From assembly GCA_965204415.1 (NCBI GenBank), contig CBDBEL010000004.1:558001-622000 (forward strand): a stretch of 64,000 nucleotides of DNA. Direction: 5' to 3'. This document shows positions 15,545-23,020 of the stretch, one piece after another. The position numbers and the translations under genes are program-made. The notes under the pieces were generated by a model, which was given only the letters and a program-made list of their open reading frames with translations, ran no database searches and was not told where the DNA came from. Origin of the DNA: Aldehydirespirator sp965204415 (GTDB taxonomy: Bacteria > Actinomycetota > Acidimicrobiia > Acidimicrobiales > Aldehydirespiratoraceae). Position 1 is the first letter of the stretch. Each line of letters begins with the position of its first letter.

Positions 15545-16492
15545 ATGGCCGCTAGCTGCTGCTTCGTGCAGTTCCCGCATCCGGGCGCCGAGCACAGACC
15601 CGGCCCCAGCGGAGGCCGCGCGTGGAACACGCTCACAGCCGCGCATGCACGCAAGTTCATGCAGCTCTCCGGCGAGTGGATCGACACCGACGGCCGCACC
15701 GCGAGCGGGGATCTGTGGGCGTGGGGAGAGTGGGAGCCCCAGTCCCGGCTGCTGCGCCGCCTCGACGGACCCGAGGCGCGCGGGTATCCCCAGCACCTGT
15801 GGCACCCGTACTACGTGATCCCTGACGGCGGGTATCGGGGTCTGCACAACACCGACCCGTTCATCTTCGGCGAGCGGTTCCTGTACTCGAACTGCAAGCA
15901 GCCGACCAGCCCGCGCCTGCGCAGCCTGGACCGCGGCTCTGTCATCGCGTTCGGCAGCAGCAAGAAAGGACGATGGGTGCTCGACACCGTCCTTGTGGTG
16001 GCCGGCTTCGTCGACTACCAGCAGACAGCAGTCCGCTCGGCTCTGGCGGGCTCGGTGCCCGAGACCTTCCTAGATGTCACCGGCGGGCCGCTAGCCGCCA
16101 ACAGCCAGCACGGCAAGTGCGGGCCCGCCCTGGAGGAACTGACCGGCTGCGGCGGCGGTCGCCGATCCCGCAACGGCTCGGATACGGCGCTTCGGCTCTA
16201 CTGGGGAGCCACGCCCCAAGACCCAGTCCACGGCATGTTCAGTTTCTTCCCGGCGATGCCGGCGGGCCACGCCGAGGGATTCCCGCGACCATGCATCGAA
16301 CTCCCGGAGTGCTGTTTCACCGAGTCGCTCCGGCAGGGCCACAAGCAGTCCTGCGGCCTTGCCGCAGAGACGGTGGCGCTGCTGTGGGACTCACTCACAG
16401 AACAAGTCGACGCTGCTGGGCTGGTCCTCGGCACCCGCGCAACGCTGCCATTGTCCACTCTAAACGCGTCGCCTGCCAAGAGCGGCACCTAG
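15545..16492 (+). CDS. Hypothetical protein with Trp/Phe/Cys-rich conserved-looking segments
   Basis: A 315-residue protein I cannot assign to a family. It opens MAASCCFVQFPHPGAEHRPG and carries WAWGEWEPQS, LHNTDPFIFGERFLYSNCKQ, LDRGSVIAFGS, VLDTVLVVAG and YWGATPQDPVHGMFSFFPAM. Such dense aromatic motifs suggest a folded enzyme or ligand-binding domain. The RGSVIAFGS...VLDTVLVV stretch is loosely like the barrel strands of PUA/EVE/ASCH-type folds, but this is speculation. The start is uncertain; a GTG at 15500 is also in frame. It is the first of three unknown genes in the same direction. Its last 33 bases overlap a small minus-strand gene. The sequence begins exactly where duplicated element R2 ends. 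Confidence 0.65.
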   Translation: MAASCCFVQFPHPGAEHRPGPSGGRAWNTLTAAHARKFMQLSGEWIDTDGRTASGDLWAWGEWEPQSRLLRRLDGPEARGYPQHLWHPYYVIPDGGYRGLHNTDPFIFGERFLYSNCKQPTSPRLRSLDRGSVIAFGSSKKGRWVLDTVLVVAGFVDYQQTAVRSALAGSVPETFLDVTGGPLAANSQHGKCGPALEELTGCGGGRRSRNGSDTALRLYWGATPQDPVHGMFSFFPAMPAGHAEGFPRPCIELPECCFTESLRQGHKQSCGLAAETVALLWDSLTEQVDAAGLVLGTRATLPLSTLNASPAKSGT

Positions 16493-16612
16493 CGCGACGC
16501 CCGTGCCGGCTCCGATCCCGGCGCCGAGCGCGACGCTGCCTAGTGCCACGCCGAGCGCTGCACCGATCCCGGCGCCGAGCGCGATGGCTGGTCCCGTGCG
16601 GGTGTGTTGCAT
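16460..16612 (-). CDS. 50-residue glycine-zipper membrane protein
   Basis: The gene starts MQHTRTGPAIALGAGIGAAL and continues with repeated ALGxxxG patterns to GRRRV. This makes two glycine-zipper membrane helices with positive ends. A strong ribosome site (GGAGAAGAGG) sits three bases before the ATG at 16612. The repeated gcgccgagcgcgac words in the DNA encode the zipper. It is convergent to, and overlaps by 33 bases, the preceding plus-strand gene. Small glycine-zipper proteins can be pore-forming toxins or membrane structural peptides; function here is unknown. Confidence 0.6.
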   Translation of the reverse strand: MQHTRTGPAIALGAGIGAALGVALGSVALGAGIGAGTGVALGAALGRRRV

Positions 16613-16766
16613 TGCCTCTTCTCCGTTCCGGCTGTGACAACCCAGGAACCGTAGAAGTCACTCAGGGTTCCTGCGCTCCCGTGGCACCGTCGAAGCCTGC
16701 CCAAGTTCAACACAACACAAAGCTCACCACGCCACGGGGCACGCCGTCGCGCGATGACGCTGGCCG

Positions 16767-17369
16767 ATGTACTCTGCGAGCGTGACCCAAGGCACGTTGA
16801 CGGAGGCGCCCCACAGGGTGACCGGGACCGCCGAGCGCGATGTGCAGGAGTTGCTGGCATTTCTGCGACGCGCCGTCTCCGCCGGCGCTCCCGTGGGCCT
16901 TGACCTCCGTTCGCTCGACGAGGGAACCGCTTCGGCGCGCCGCGTCGGCCCGTGGTGGGCATCCACCGTCACCAACCTGCTTGCCGGGCACTTCTCCGAT
17001 CTGCCGTTGAAGGTCGCTTTGCCCACGGCGCGGGGCGTGCAGCTGCAACTGCTGCGAGGCGGCCTCTACCACGCGCTAGCCCAGCGGTCGGGACGTGTCG
17101 ACTACACCGCATGCAATGGCTTCACCAAAGAGGCCTTGAGATCCAGCAGCGGCGCTTGGACTCCCAAGACGGGAGCCGTGCTGTTCGGGGAGGCCTCGGG
17201 AACGCCCGTCAGCGAGCGCTCCTACCTGTACGCGAACACACACGCCAGGGCCGAGTCCGGCTACTTCCGCCGCTACGAGGGCTCTGCCGCGTTCCCGTTC
17301 TTGGGCGAGATCATCCCGAAGCCTGTTGCGGGCGCCGGACGCCAGGCGCACCGGATGTTGCTCCTGTAG
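16767..17369 (+). CDS. Hypothetical protein, second gene of unknown cassette
   Basis: A 200-residue protein of unknown family. The N-terminal half is helical (DVQELLAFLRRAVSAGAPVG), followed by LPLKVALPTARGVQLQLLRGGLYHALAQR and a C-terminal part with SERSYLYANTHARAESGYF and FPFLGEIIPKP. The ATG at 16767 lacks a clear ribosome site; a GTG at 16782 is an alternative. It ends 43 bases before the next gene and is read in the same direction as its neighbours, so the three probably form one transcript. Confidence 0.6.
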   Translation: MYSASVTQGTLTEAPHRVTGTAERDVQELLAFLRRAVSAGAPVGLDLRSLDEGTASARRVGPWWASTVTNLLAGHFSDLPLKVALPTARGVQLQLLRGGLYHALAQRSGRVDYTACNGFTKEALRSSSGAWTPKTGAVLFGEASGTPVSERSYLYANTHARAESGYFRRYEGSAAFPFLGEIIPKPVAGAGRQAHRMLLL

Positions 17370-17412
17370 GCGTGACGCTTACCCGCACTCACGACTGCAA
17401 GACGAGGAGCTT

Positions 17413-18018
17413 GTGGAACTGACTGTCGGAGCCAACGGCGCGCTGGCGTTGCTGTCGGTCTCCTCCACGGGGCAAACCGCGGACTCGTTGTCGCAATGCC
17501 TCGATGAGCGCATCGGGCGCGGCAGGAGCGGCGCCGGCTGGAGGCTGGAGACACTCGTCCACCGCACCCAGCCACGGGCCGCTCGTTGGAACGATGATGC
17601 CAACGCGCGCGGCGAACCGTGGCTGCACATACCCAGCGGGGAGTCCTTCGCAGCCGGCGACGATTGTGAACTGTGCGGCAGCGCCGACCGTGCGCCCTAT
17701 GTGCGAATCGATCCGGCGAGCTTCGCGAACACCTCGCTTCCAGAGCCGCCGGTCGTGGTGATGCCTGATCCACCGGCCCAGGCTCGCCAGGTCGCCAACC
17801 TACTGGAAATGTACGACGACACCGACGGCATCGGCATTGACTGCGATCCGGCAGAGCGCACCAAGATGCGGCGCAGGGCTAGACGCTGGGGCGTCTGCTT
17901 CTACCCCCACCGCCTGCTTTCGCACCCGAGCCTGATCGAAGCACTCGATGATCAGCGGTCACTGGAGCGAGGCGACAAGAACGACGGCCAGCAACCCGAT
18001 TGCTCAACAGCCTCCTAA
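17413..18018 (+). CDS. Hypothetical protein with CxxC motif, third gene of unknown cassette
   Basis: A 201-residue protein beginning at a GTG with GAGGAG 3 bases upstream (VELTVGANGALALLS). It contains WRLETLVHRTQPRAARW, a single zinc-knuckle-like CELCGS, then VRIDPASFANTSLPEPPVVV and a basic C-terminal helix RTKMRRRARRWGVCF. I know no family for it. With only one CxxC, any metal site would need other ligands or a dimer. It ends 33 bases before the NYN gene, which may belong to the same operon. Confidence 0.6.
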   Translation: MELTVGANGALALLSVSSTGQTADSLSQCLDERIGRGRSGAGWRLETLVHRTQPRAARWNDDANARGEPWLHIPSGESFAAGDDCELCGSADRAPYVRIDPASFANTSLPEPPVVVMPDPPAQARQVANLLEMYDDTDGIGIDCDPAERTKMRRRARRWGVCFYPHRLLSHPSLIEALDDQRSLERGDKNDGQQPDCSTAS

Positions 18019-18051
18019 GCAAGCGTCGCTGTCCCGTAGGATCGTCTACTC

Positions 18052-18816
18052 GTGCAGGGATTCGTCGATCGATGGTTGAGGCGGATGAGCGGGAAAGCTC
18101 CGACCGACGCGAACTGGATCGTGTACGTCGATGGGTTGAACTTCTATGCGGCGGTACGCGATCGTCCGGAAACGAAGTGGATCGACTTCAGAGCCTTGGC
18201 TGATCGCCTTGTCCCTAGAGGCGGCAGCGTGAGCAAGGTGAAGTACTTTACGTCTCAGATTTCGGCGAAGGCCTCAGAGGACCCGGACGCGCCGCGGCGC
18301 CAGCGTGTGCTCATCAGGGCGGTCCGGGCGACCGGTGTCGAAGTGCTGGAGGGTAAGTTCAAGGTTCCCGACGACTGGCGGGCAATCTCATCGAGGGGGA
18401 ACTGGGAGGATCGGCTCCGTCCGCCGCTGCCGGCAGAGGTAATCGACGATTACGGTGACCACTTCGCGACCCATGACTCGCGGCCCTGGAAGGCTCGTGT
18501 TGAGCTACCGCAGGAGAAGTTCACGGATGTCGCGATCGCATCACATCTGCTGCGCGACTTCTACCGAGGTGCTTGTGACAGCGCGCTCGTTGTGTCGAAC
18601 GACTCGGATCTTCGCCCAGCGATCGAACTCGCCGTCAAGGATGGACATCAGGTCGGCGTGTTCAGCCCAATGGTGACGGTATCGCGTGACTTGGCGCGGG
18701 TCGCGTCCTGGGCGAGGCCAATTCGCGATGAACTGTTGGTGCGGTGCCAGATGCCGGACGAGGTTCGAGAGCCGGGGTCGTCTCGCACACTGAGCCGGCC
18801 AAGGTTGTGGAAGTAA
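18052..18816 (+). CDS. NYN-domain (PIN-like) endoribonuclease
   Basis: NYN proteins are metal-dependent RNases of the PIN/FLAP fold. The 254-residue product has the N-terminal acid motif IVYVDGLNFYAAV, a middle DVAIASHLLRDFYRG and the third acidic motif SALVVSNDSDLRPAIELA, with the Asp residues expected to bind the metal. Length fits the DUF88 group. The GTG at 18052 has TAGGA upstream; an ATG at 18085 (MSGKAPTDANW) is also possible. A truncated relative lies at 14067. Neighbours suggest a stress or defence setting, but the substrate is unknown. Confidence 0.8.
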   Translation: MQGFVDRWLRRMSGKAPTDANWIVYVDGLNFYAAVRDRPETKWIDFRALADRLVPRGGSVSKVKYFTSQISAKASEDPDAPRRQRVLIRAVRATGVEVLEGKFKVPDDWRAISSRGNWEDRLRPPLPAEVIDDYGDHFATHDSRPWKARVELPQEKFTDVAIASHLLRDFYRGACDSALVVSNDSDLRPAIELAVKDGHQVGVFSPMVTVSRDLARVASWARPIRDELLVRCQMPDEVREPGSSRTLSRPRLWK

Positions 18817-18818
18817 CA

Positions 18819-18843
18819 GGGGCCCCTCACAAGGAGGGGCCCC
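18819..18843 (+). terminator. Perfect 10-bp GC hairpin after the NYN gene
   Basis: GGGGCCCCTC (18819-18828) pairs perfectly with GAGGGGCCCC (18834-18843) around ACAAG, three bases after the NYN stop codon. There is no T-run. The position between convergent genes suits a bidirectional terminator of the U-poor type. Confidence 0.6.
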
Positions 18844-18864
18844 GGGTCCTGAGCGGCGAAGCGC

Positions 18865-19158
18865 TCAGGGTGTTATGTCCCGATCATATTGGCAGGGTGT
18901 GACAAGCACGTAGTCGATACCTGCCTTCTCCAGAGACTTTCTGCGCCGCAATGAAACTCCATTGCTACGGAATGCCAGCGTCAGGCTTCCAATGGACGGG
19001 ACGGCACGAGTGCAGCGCTGCTGACCAACCTCGGCTGAGCGACCTAGCCCCGCTGTCCAGCCTGCGCCGAGATCTTCGGCGACAGCCATGAGGGTGTCCC
19101 GGGCCTGTGCCTGCTGGCCGTCCAGGGGCGGCAGTACAACGACAGCCGCGGCGGTCAT
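18865..19158 (-). CDS. Hypothetical protein, 97 residues
   Basis: The frame begins MTAAAVVVLPPLDGQQAQAR and ends DYVLVTPCQYDRDITP. Its ATG overlaps the TGA of an upstream minus-strand frame (19155-19364) whose last residues are EQRVAEAIIESLR, so it may be the second gene of a pair. That upstream frame is Arg-rich and may not be real. I recognise neither. The region 19159-19385 holds nothing else I can support. Confidence 0.35.
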   Translation of the reverse strand: MTAAAVVVLPPLDGQQAQARDTLMAVAEDLGAGWTAGLGRSAEVGQQRCTRAVPSIGSLTLAFRSNGVSLRRRKSLEKAGIDYVLVTPCQYDRDITP

Positions 19159-19385
19159 CGGAGGCTCTCAATGATGGCCTCGGCCACCCGCTGTTCTCGT
19201 GGATGAGGCGAGACGCGCAACCACCGCGCCCGGCGCGACCACACCGGCGCCGCCCGCTGCCCGACGGACCGCACCCGCAGCACAACGCGCCCGCAACGAG
19301 CGCCAGCCGTCCGCAGACACCGACCGGACCAGCACCCGGCCCAGCGGATCCGCCGCAAGGCCACACATCGGATGCGGACGCTCTA

Positions 19386-19442
19386 GCCGCTTGTTGTCAA
19401 GCAGGTCTTTCTCGGGATGTCTCGTCGCCCGGCTACTGGACC
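19386..19442. repeat. Dispersed repeat R1, copy at 3' end of coiled-coil gene C
   Basis: The run from cttgttgtcaagcagg to ctactggaccac is the same as at 24170-24222, next to gene D. It covers the last codons of the gene and about 45 bases beyond. To the left the two loci differ. Confidence 0.85.
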
Positions 19443-20392
19443 ACGGCCGTGTCGTGCGTGGCGGCGGGCGGCGGGGGAGGCTGCGCAGGGGTCTCGGGCA
19501 GCACGAAAATGAGGGTGCCGAAGCCGGCCAGCAGCGTGACCCAGATCGTCATCGCAGCCACCGCGACCGCGATCATCGTTCGGCGCGACTCTCTGGTCAC
19601 CTGCTCCACCACGTTGGCTCCGGACTCCGAGATGGCGCCCTCCAACTTGGCGAAGCCTCCATCGACCTTCGCGTCCATCTTCGCGAACTCGCCCTCGACT
19701 TTGGCGAAGCCTCCATCGACCTTCGCGTCCATCTTCGCGAACTCGCCCTCGACTTTGGCGAAGCCTCCATCGACCTTCGCGTCCATCTTCGCGAACTCGC
19801 CCTCGACTTTGGCGAAGCCTCCATCGACCTTCGCGTCCATCTTGGCGAACTCGCCTTCGACTTTGGCGAAGCCTCCATCGACCTTCGCGTGCAGGTCGGC
19901 GAAGCCTCCGTCGACCTTCGCGTCCATCTTCGCGAACTCGCCCTCGACTTTGGCGAAGCCTCCATCGACCTTCGCGTCCATCTTCGCGAACTCGCCTTCG
20001 ACCACGGCGAAGCCTCCGTCGACCTTCGCGTCCATCTTCGCGAACTCGCCCTCGACTTTGGCGAAGCCTCCATCGACCTTCGCGTCCATCTTCGCGAACT
20101 CGCCCTCGACTTTGGCGAAGCCTCCATCGACCTTCGCGTGCAGGTCGGCGAAGCCTCCATCGACCTTCGCGTCCATCTTCGCGAACTCGCCCTGCACCTT
20201 GGCGAACTCGCCTTCGACCACCGCGAACTTGCCGTCGACCTGGGTCGAGAGGGCGTCTAGGTCGTCCTTGGTGGCTAGGCGGTCGGGGCCTTGCGGGAGC
20301 GTGGATCTCATGAGGATGTCAGCGGAGTCCTCTCCGATCTCCTCTGTCAGCGCCGTCCTGAGTACGGCGCGCTCTGATTCGGTGACCGACAT
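19433..20392 (-). CDS. Coiled-coil membrane protein with nine 18-residue repeats (copy C)
   Basis: The largest member of the local family, 319 residues, with MSVTESERAVLRTALTEEIG behind a GAGGAGG site. The N-terminal helix and LMRSTLPQGPDRLATKDDL are shared with copies B and D and resemble DUF1640-like proteins. Then come about nine copies of an 18-residue unit of type EFAKMDAKVDGGFAKVEG. Eighteen is one heptad plus one 11-residue turn, so the rod should be a nearly straight coiled coil. A C-terminal membrane helix (AVAAMTIWVTLLAGFGTLIFV) and a PPPPPAATHD tail follow. It is probably a membrane-anchored rod on the cytoplasmic side, since no signal peptide is seen. Confidence 0.75.
   Translation of the reverse strand: MSVTESERAVLRTALTEEIGEDSADILMRSTLPQGPDRLATKDDLDALSTQVDGKFAVVEGEFAKVQGEFAKMDAKVDGGFADLHAKVDGGFAKVEGEFAKMDAKVDGGFAKVEGEFAKMDAKVDGGFAVVEGEFAKMDAKVDGGFAKVEGEFAKMDAKVDGGFADLHAKVDGGFAKVEGEFAKMDAKVDGGFAKVEGEFAKMDAKVDGGFAKVEGEFAKMDAKVDGGFAKVEGEFAKMDAKVDGGFAKLEGAISESGANVVEQVTRESRRTMIAVAVAAMTIWVTLLAGFGTLIFVLPETPAQPPPPPAATHDTAVVQ
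19658..20215 (-). repeat. 54-bp tandem repeat inside gene C
   Basis: About nine in-frame 54-bp units (plus-strand type ctttggcgaagcctccatcg) differ by one or two bases. Two units are followed by a short GFADLHAKVD insertion, and one has VV in place of KV. Copy D has two such units and copy B none. Confidence 0.9.
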
Positions 20393-20416
20393 CGTGGTTC
20401 CTCCTCGTGTGGCGGT

Positions 20417-20593
20417 GATTCGAGGATGAACCATTGATGTCTGCCATCATCCCGTCCATCTAGGGATTCCTCACTATACCCCATGACGCGAGCATCCACG
20501 CAACGCGGCCCCGGGCCAGCGGCGGCGGGGCAGGCTCCGGCACCGGGCGGCCGGGGGGCGACGATCGCTAGGAGGGCGCCCTGGACCGTCATC
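20417..20593. repeat. Dispersed element R2, short form upstream of copy C
   Basis: Shares the tcactataccccatgacgc block and following GC-rich DNA with 14876-15060, 24757-24930 and 25626-25769. The right end, gcgacgatcgct...ccctggaccgtcatc, is shared only with 25626-25769. The promoter and 56-codon gene are absent here. Confidence 0.8.
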
Positions 20594-20653
20594 TGAAGGC
20601 CGGCGGTGGCCCGGGGGCGGCGTGTTCGATGCCTTCGAGGGTGATGGGTTCTT

Positions 20654-20728
20654 CTAGTTCGGACTAGGTGGGTTGGTAGTCGGGTCGTCCCAGCCGCCCC
20701 AACGGTCCTTGCGCTTCGGTGCGGTCAT
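20654..20728 (-). CDS. Possible 24-residue microprotein
   Basis: Two bases after the stop of the 20731-21255 gene an ATG opens MTAPKRKDRWGGWDDPTT and ends PPSPN. The Trp-rich composition is not what random GC-rich frames give. It has no ribosome site of its own and would rely on coupling. It could be the truncated start of a lost gene. Confidence 0.3.
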   Translation of the reverse strand: MTAPKRKDRWGGWDDPTTNPPSPN

Positions 20729-20730
20729 GG

Positions 20731-21255
20731 CTACCAACAATTGATGAGTGACCGAACCCTGTGGGCGGTGATGAGCGCCAGCAGTTCCTCGGGATCCTCG
20801 ATGATGTGATCTCTGAGCCGCAAGTCCTGATGCCGCAGCCAGGGCTGGTCGTCGGGGAAGCCCTCGGGCGACGGCAGGCCACGGCCGGGGTCCGTCTTGA
20901 GCACGACCCAGGACGTCCGCGGTTCCGCGTCTCCAAGTTCCGGCCCGACTTGGCGCCAGTGGCGACCGATGAGAACGCCCACGGCTTGGTAGGTGGCCCG
21001 CAGCCGATAGCGGTTCAAGCACTCCAAGACCTCATCGACTGTGACGTTGCCAGCCTCCGGCAGTGCTGTCATGCCGGCTGAGACTAGCAAGGCGCAACCC
21101 GAGTAGCGGCCCGAGCTGGCAGGGCGGCGACGGTGCCGGGCTGGCGCTGGCTTCCGGGCGTATAGTGCGAGATACGGGTCTCGAAGTGTCCGCTGGTCCC
21201 GAAACTCGGCGATCACTTCAAGGGGAGCCGCGACTTCGTTCACGGCCGCCGTCAC
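20731..21255 (-). CDS. Hypothetical protein coupled to the RES toxin gene
   Basis: A 174-residue frame whose GTG overlaps the RES stop codon as GTGA. The second part, from MTALPEAGNVTVDEVLECL (ATG at 21072), has the look of a small conserved domain: VDEVLECLNRYRLRATYQAVG, then GPELGDAEPRTSWVVL and a C-terminal DPEELLALI helix. It could be expressed alone from 21072. The first 60 residues are Arg/Pro-rich and less convincing. I do not know a function; it is the fourth gene of the RES operon. Confidence 0.5.
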   Translation of the reverse strand: MTAAVNEVAAPLEVIAEFRDQRTLRDPYLALYARKPAPARHRRRPASSGRYSGCALLVSAGMTALPEAGNVTVDEVLECLNRYRLRATYQAVGVLIGRHWRQVGPELGDAEPRTSWVVLKTDPGRGLPSPEGFPDDQPWLRHQDLRLRDHIIEDPEELLALITAHRVRSLINCW

Positions 21256-21974
21256 GGGACGTCGTACTGGAAGCTGGCATCGCTCGGAGCGGGGGCCAGG
21301 GCAGCGTTGTAGTCCTTCAGGGTCTTCTCCAAGAAGTCACGTCCCTCGCCATGATCAATCCTCCTCCCGGCTGCGGGCAACGGCATACCAACCGTCCGAA
21401 TCTTGAAGGGTTCAGGCGGGCACCGATCCTCAAAGAAGACGAACGCGTATCCAGCCGGCTCGCGCAGTGAGCGCCAGATGAGTCCTTGGGCACTGTGGGG
21501 ATCATCCTCTGTCTTCTGCCGAATCCAGGCGGACCACCGGCGCGTCATGTTGTACTGCTCCTCAGTCGAGGTTGTCAGCGCGGAGTCCGCGCCGATCGCG
21601 CCGAGGCACGGGCCGGTGCTCAAGTCCACCAGTTCGAGATCGCGCTGCGGCTCAATCCAACTGATCATCTTCTCGCCAATGAGAGCGCGAGGAAGTATGC
21701 GGGCTCCGGTGTCGTCGCGCTCGCCGTAGCGCAGGAGAGCCTCGCTGACGGCGGTGCCGTCGCCTGCGGCTGCGTACAAGAACGGATACGGGTCGTCCGG
21801 CGTCGAGTCGAAACGGCTGCCGAGGCCCTCACTCTCGTCCGACACGAAGTTCGGATTGAACTGGGTCGGCCCAAAGTCGATGCTGTGAATCCGCGTCAGG
21901 ATCCTTCCTGCGCTGACAACTCGCCTACAGGGCGTCCCCGAATAGGAGGCGGGCGGAGCGGCCAACGGAGACAT
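21252..21974 (-). CDS. RES-domain toxin (NAD-degrading family)
   Basis: RES toxins deplete NAD+ by phosphorolysis and arrest growth. The 240-residue product has the family features in order: the N-terminal strand FGPTQFNPNF, SRFDSTPDDPYPFLYAAAGDGTAVSEALLR with the conserved Arg, Tyr and Glu, and later LIWRSLREPAGYAFVFFED with the conserved Ser. These correspond to the R, E and S that name the fold. The ATG is at 21974. The cognate antitoxin lies upstream, separated by 95 bases that hold a long inverted repeat. Most RES genes follow their antitoxin directly, so this gap is unusual. Confidence 0.8.
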   Translation of the reverse strand: MSPLAAPPASYSGTPCRRVVSAGRILTRIHSIDFGPTQFNPNFVSDESEGLGSRFDSTPDDPYPFLYAAAGDGTAVSEALLRYGERDDTGARILPRALIGEKMISWIEPQRDLELVDLSTGPCLGAIGADSALTTSTEEQYNMTRRWSAWIRQKTEDDPHSAQGLIWRSLREPAGYAFVFFEDRCPPEPFKIRTVGMPLPAAGRRIDHGEGRDFLEKTLKDYNAALAPAPSDASFQYDVP

Positions 21975-21984
21975 TGTCCGCTTA

Positions 21985-22062
21985 CGAGTCCCGAACGGTT
22001 ACAAGATCGGAGCGGTCAATGCCTGAGTCCCAACAGTCGCTTGTAACCGGTCGCGGGACTCG
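21985..22062. promoter_or_regulatory. Long inverted repeat between antitoxin and RES toxin
   Basis: The left arm cgagtcccgaacggttacaag (21985-22005, 21 bases) is complementary to 22040-22062 except for a small internal bulge; the loop is 34 bases. It fills the antitoxin-toxin gap. In the transcript it would form a strong stem ending 11 bases before the RES start codon, which could terminate transcription or hold toxin translation down. Confidence 0.7.
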
Positions 22063-22069
22063 TTGCCGC

Positions 22070-23020
22070 CTACCCGATCGGGGCGAGGAGAGCCTTCGAT
22101 GCGGCGATGATCTCCGCGTCGTCACGCAGTCCTACCAAGTCGGCGGGACGACCGCCGAGGCGTGCGACAGGGGTGAACCACCACGACGCGACCCCCCAGG
22201 GATCTTCGGCTACGTCCAGCATCTCGTTGACGTCTCGCACGACCTCGTAGACGTCGGACTGCTCCTGGTCGAACTGGAACTTCGGATATCGGTAGCCTCG
22301 ATCTGTAGGCAGCCCGATCAGCCACGATCGAGACCGGTATTCCTCCAGCGAGCCATCGCTCGCGCGTCTCGCGTTGAGCACTCGAGCCGCCTCGTGCTCC
22401 GTCAGCATCCTCTCCTGCAGAATCTCGCCCATCGCTCTATCCAGCACGCTGGTCCCCCCGGGGAGCGCATGGCGAACTTCGTCCAAGAGCCGAGCAAGGT
22501 CCACACTCTGATCTGGTAGGCGATCGACGTGCTCGGCAATGCATGCGAGCACCAGCCGCACGCCCTCTTCGACGCGGGCGAGCGCAGGGTGACGCGCCGC
22601 CACGGATGCCGCAGCCTCAATGGGGTCAAGCCCGTCGTCCTCTAAGGGGTAGCTGTAGCGTGCCGCGGCCAGCATGTCGCGTGCAGCATTGTCGTCCAGC
22701 ACGAGACGCAACTCCACAAACTCGGCTTGGTGCGGCCTGAACTCGGGAACAGGCGGCGGGGCACCGTGCCAAACGACCGTCTCATCACCCAACACGGCTG
22801 AGAACACCCGAAAGGTCCCAGAGGTCGGGTCCTCCGAGTCCGGCATGAAGAACGGGTCTGCGTGCTGAGATTCCTGTCTCGACGGCCATCGCCGTGGGGC
22901 CATCCCGCGGGGCGCGAAGAAGTACGTTGCGGGCAACCCCGGCCCCATCTCGGGCTCGTATTCGTCTTTGTCTTCGAGCCATCCGCTGGACCGGCGAAGG
23001 GCTTGGCGTGCCATTGTCAT
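22070..23020 (-). CDS. Xre/MbcA/ParS-type antitoxin with long N-terminal extension
   Basis: The C-terminal about 60 residues (VVRDVNEMLDVAEDPWGVASWWFTPVARLGGRPADLVG) match the toxin-binding domain of RES antitoxins, in which a Trp, a GxxPxD turn and a terminal helix are typical. Upstream, HEAARVLNARRASDGSLEEY and PKFQFDQEQSDVYEVV complete a familiar DNA-binding-like middle part. The first about 190 residues are an added domain (MGPGLPATYFFAPRGMAPRR, then VWHGAPPPVPEFRPHQAEFV). At 316 residues it is about twice the usual antitoxin length. Its ATG overlaps the stop of the gene before it. Confidence 0.75.
   Translation of the reverse strand: MTMARQALRRSSGWLEDKDEYEPEMGPGLPATYFFAPRGMAPRRWPSRQESQHADPFFMPDSEDPTSGTFRVFSAVLGDETVVWHGAPPPVPEFRPHQAEFVELRLVLDDNAARDMLAAARYSYPLEDDGLDPIEAAASVAARHPALARVEEGVRLVLACIAEHVDRLPDQSVDLARLLDEVRHALPGGTSVLDRAMGEILQERMLTEHEAARVLNARRASDGSLEEYRSRSWLIGLPTDRGYRYPKFQFDQEQSDVYEVVRDVNEMLDVAEDPWGVASWWFTPVARLGGRPADLVGLRDDAEIIAASKALLAPIG

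Noticed and set aside
19658..20215. CRISPR-like regular repeat array
   Set aside because: The 54-bp units are contiguous, in-frame and without spacers; they encode a coiled coil.
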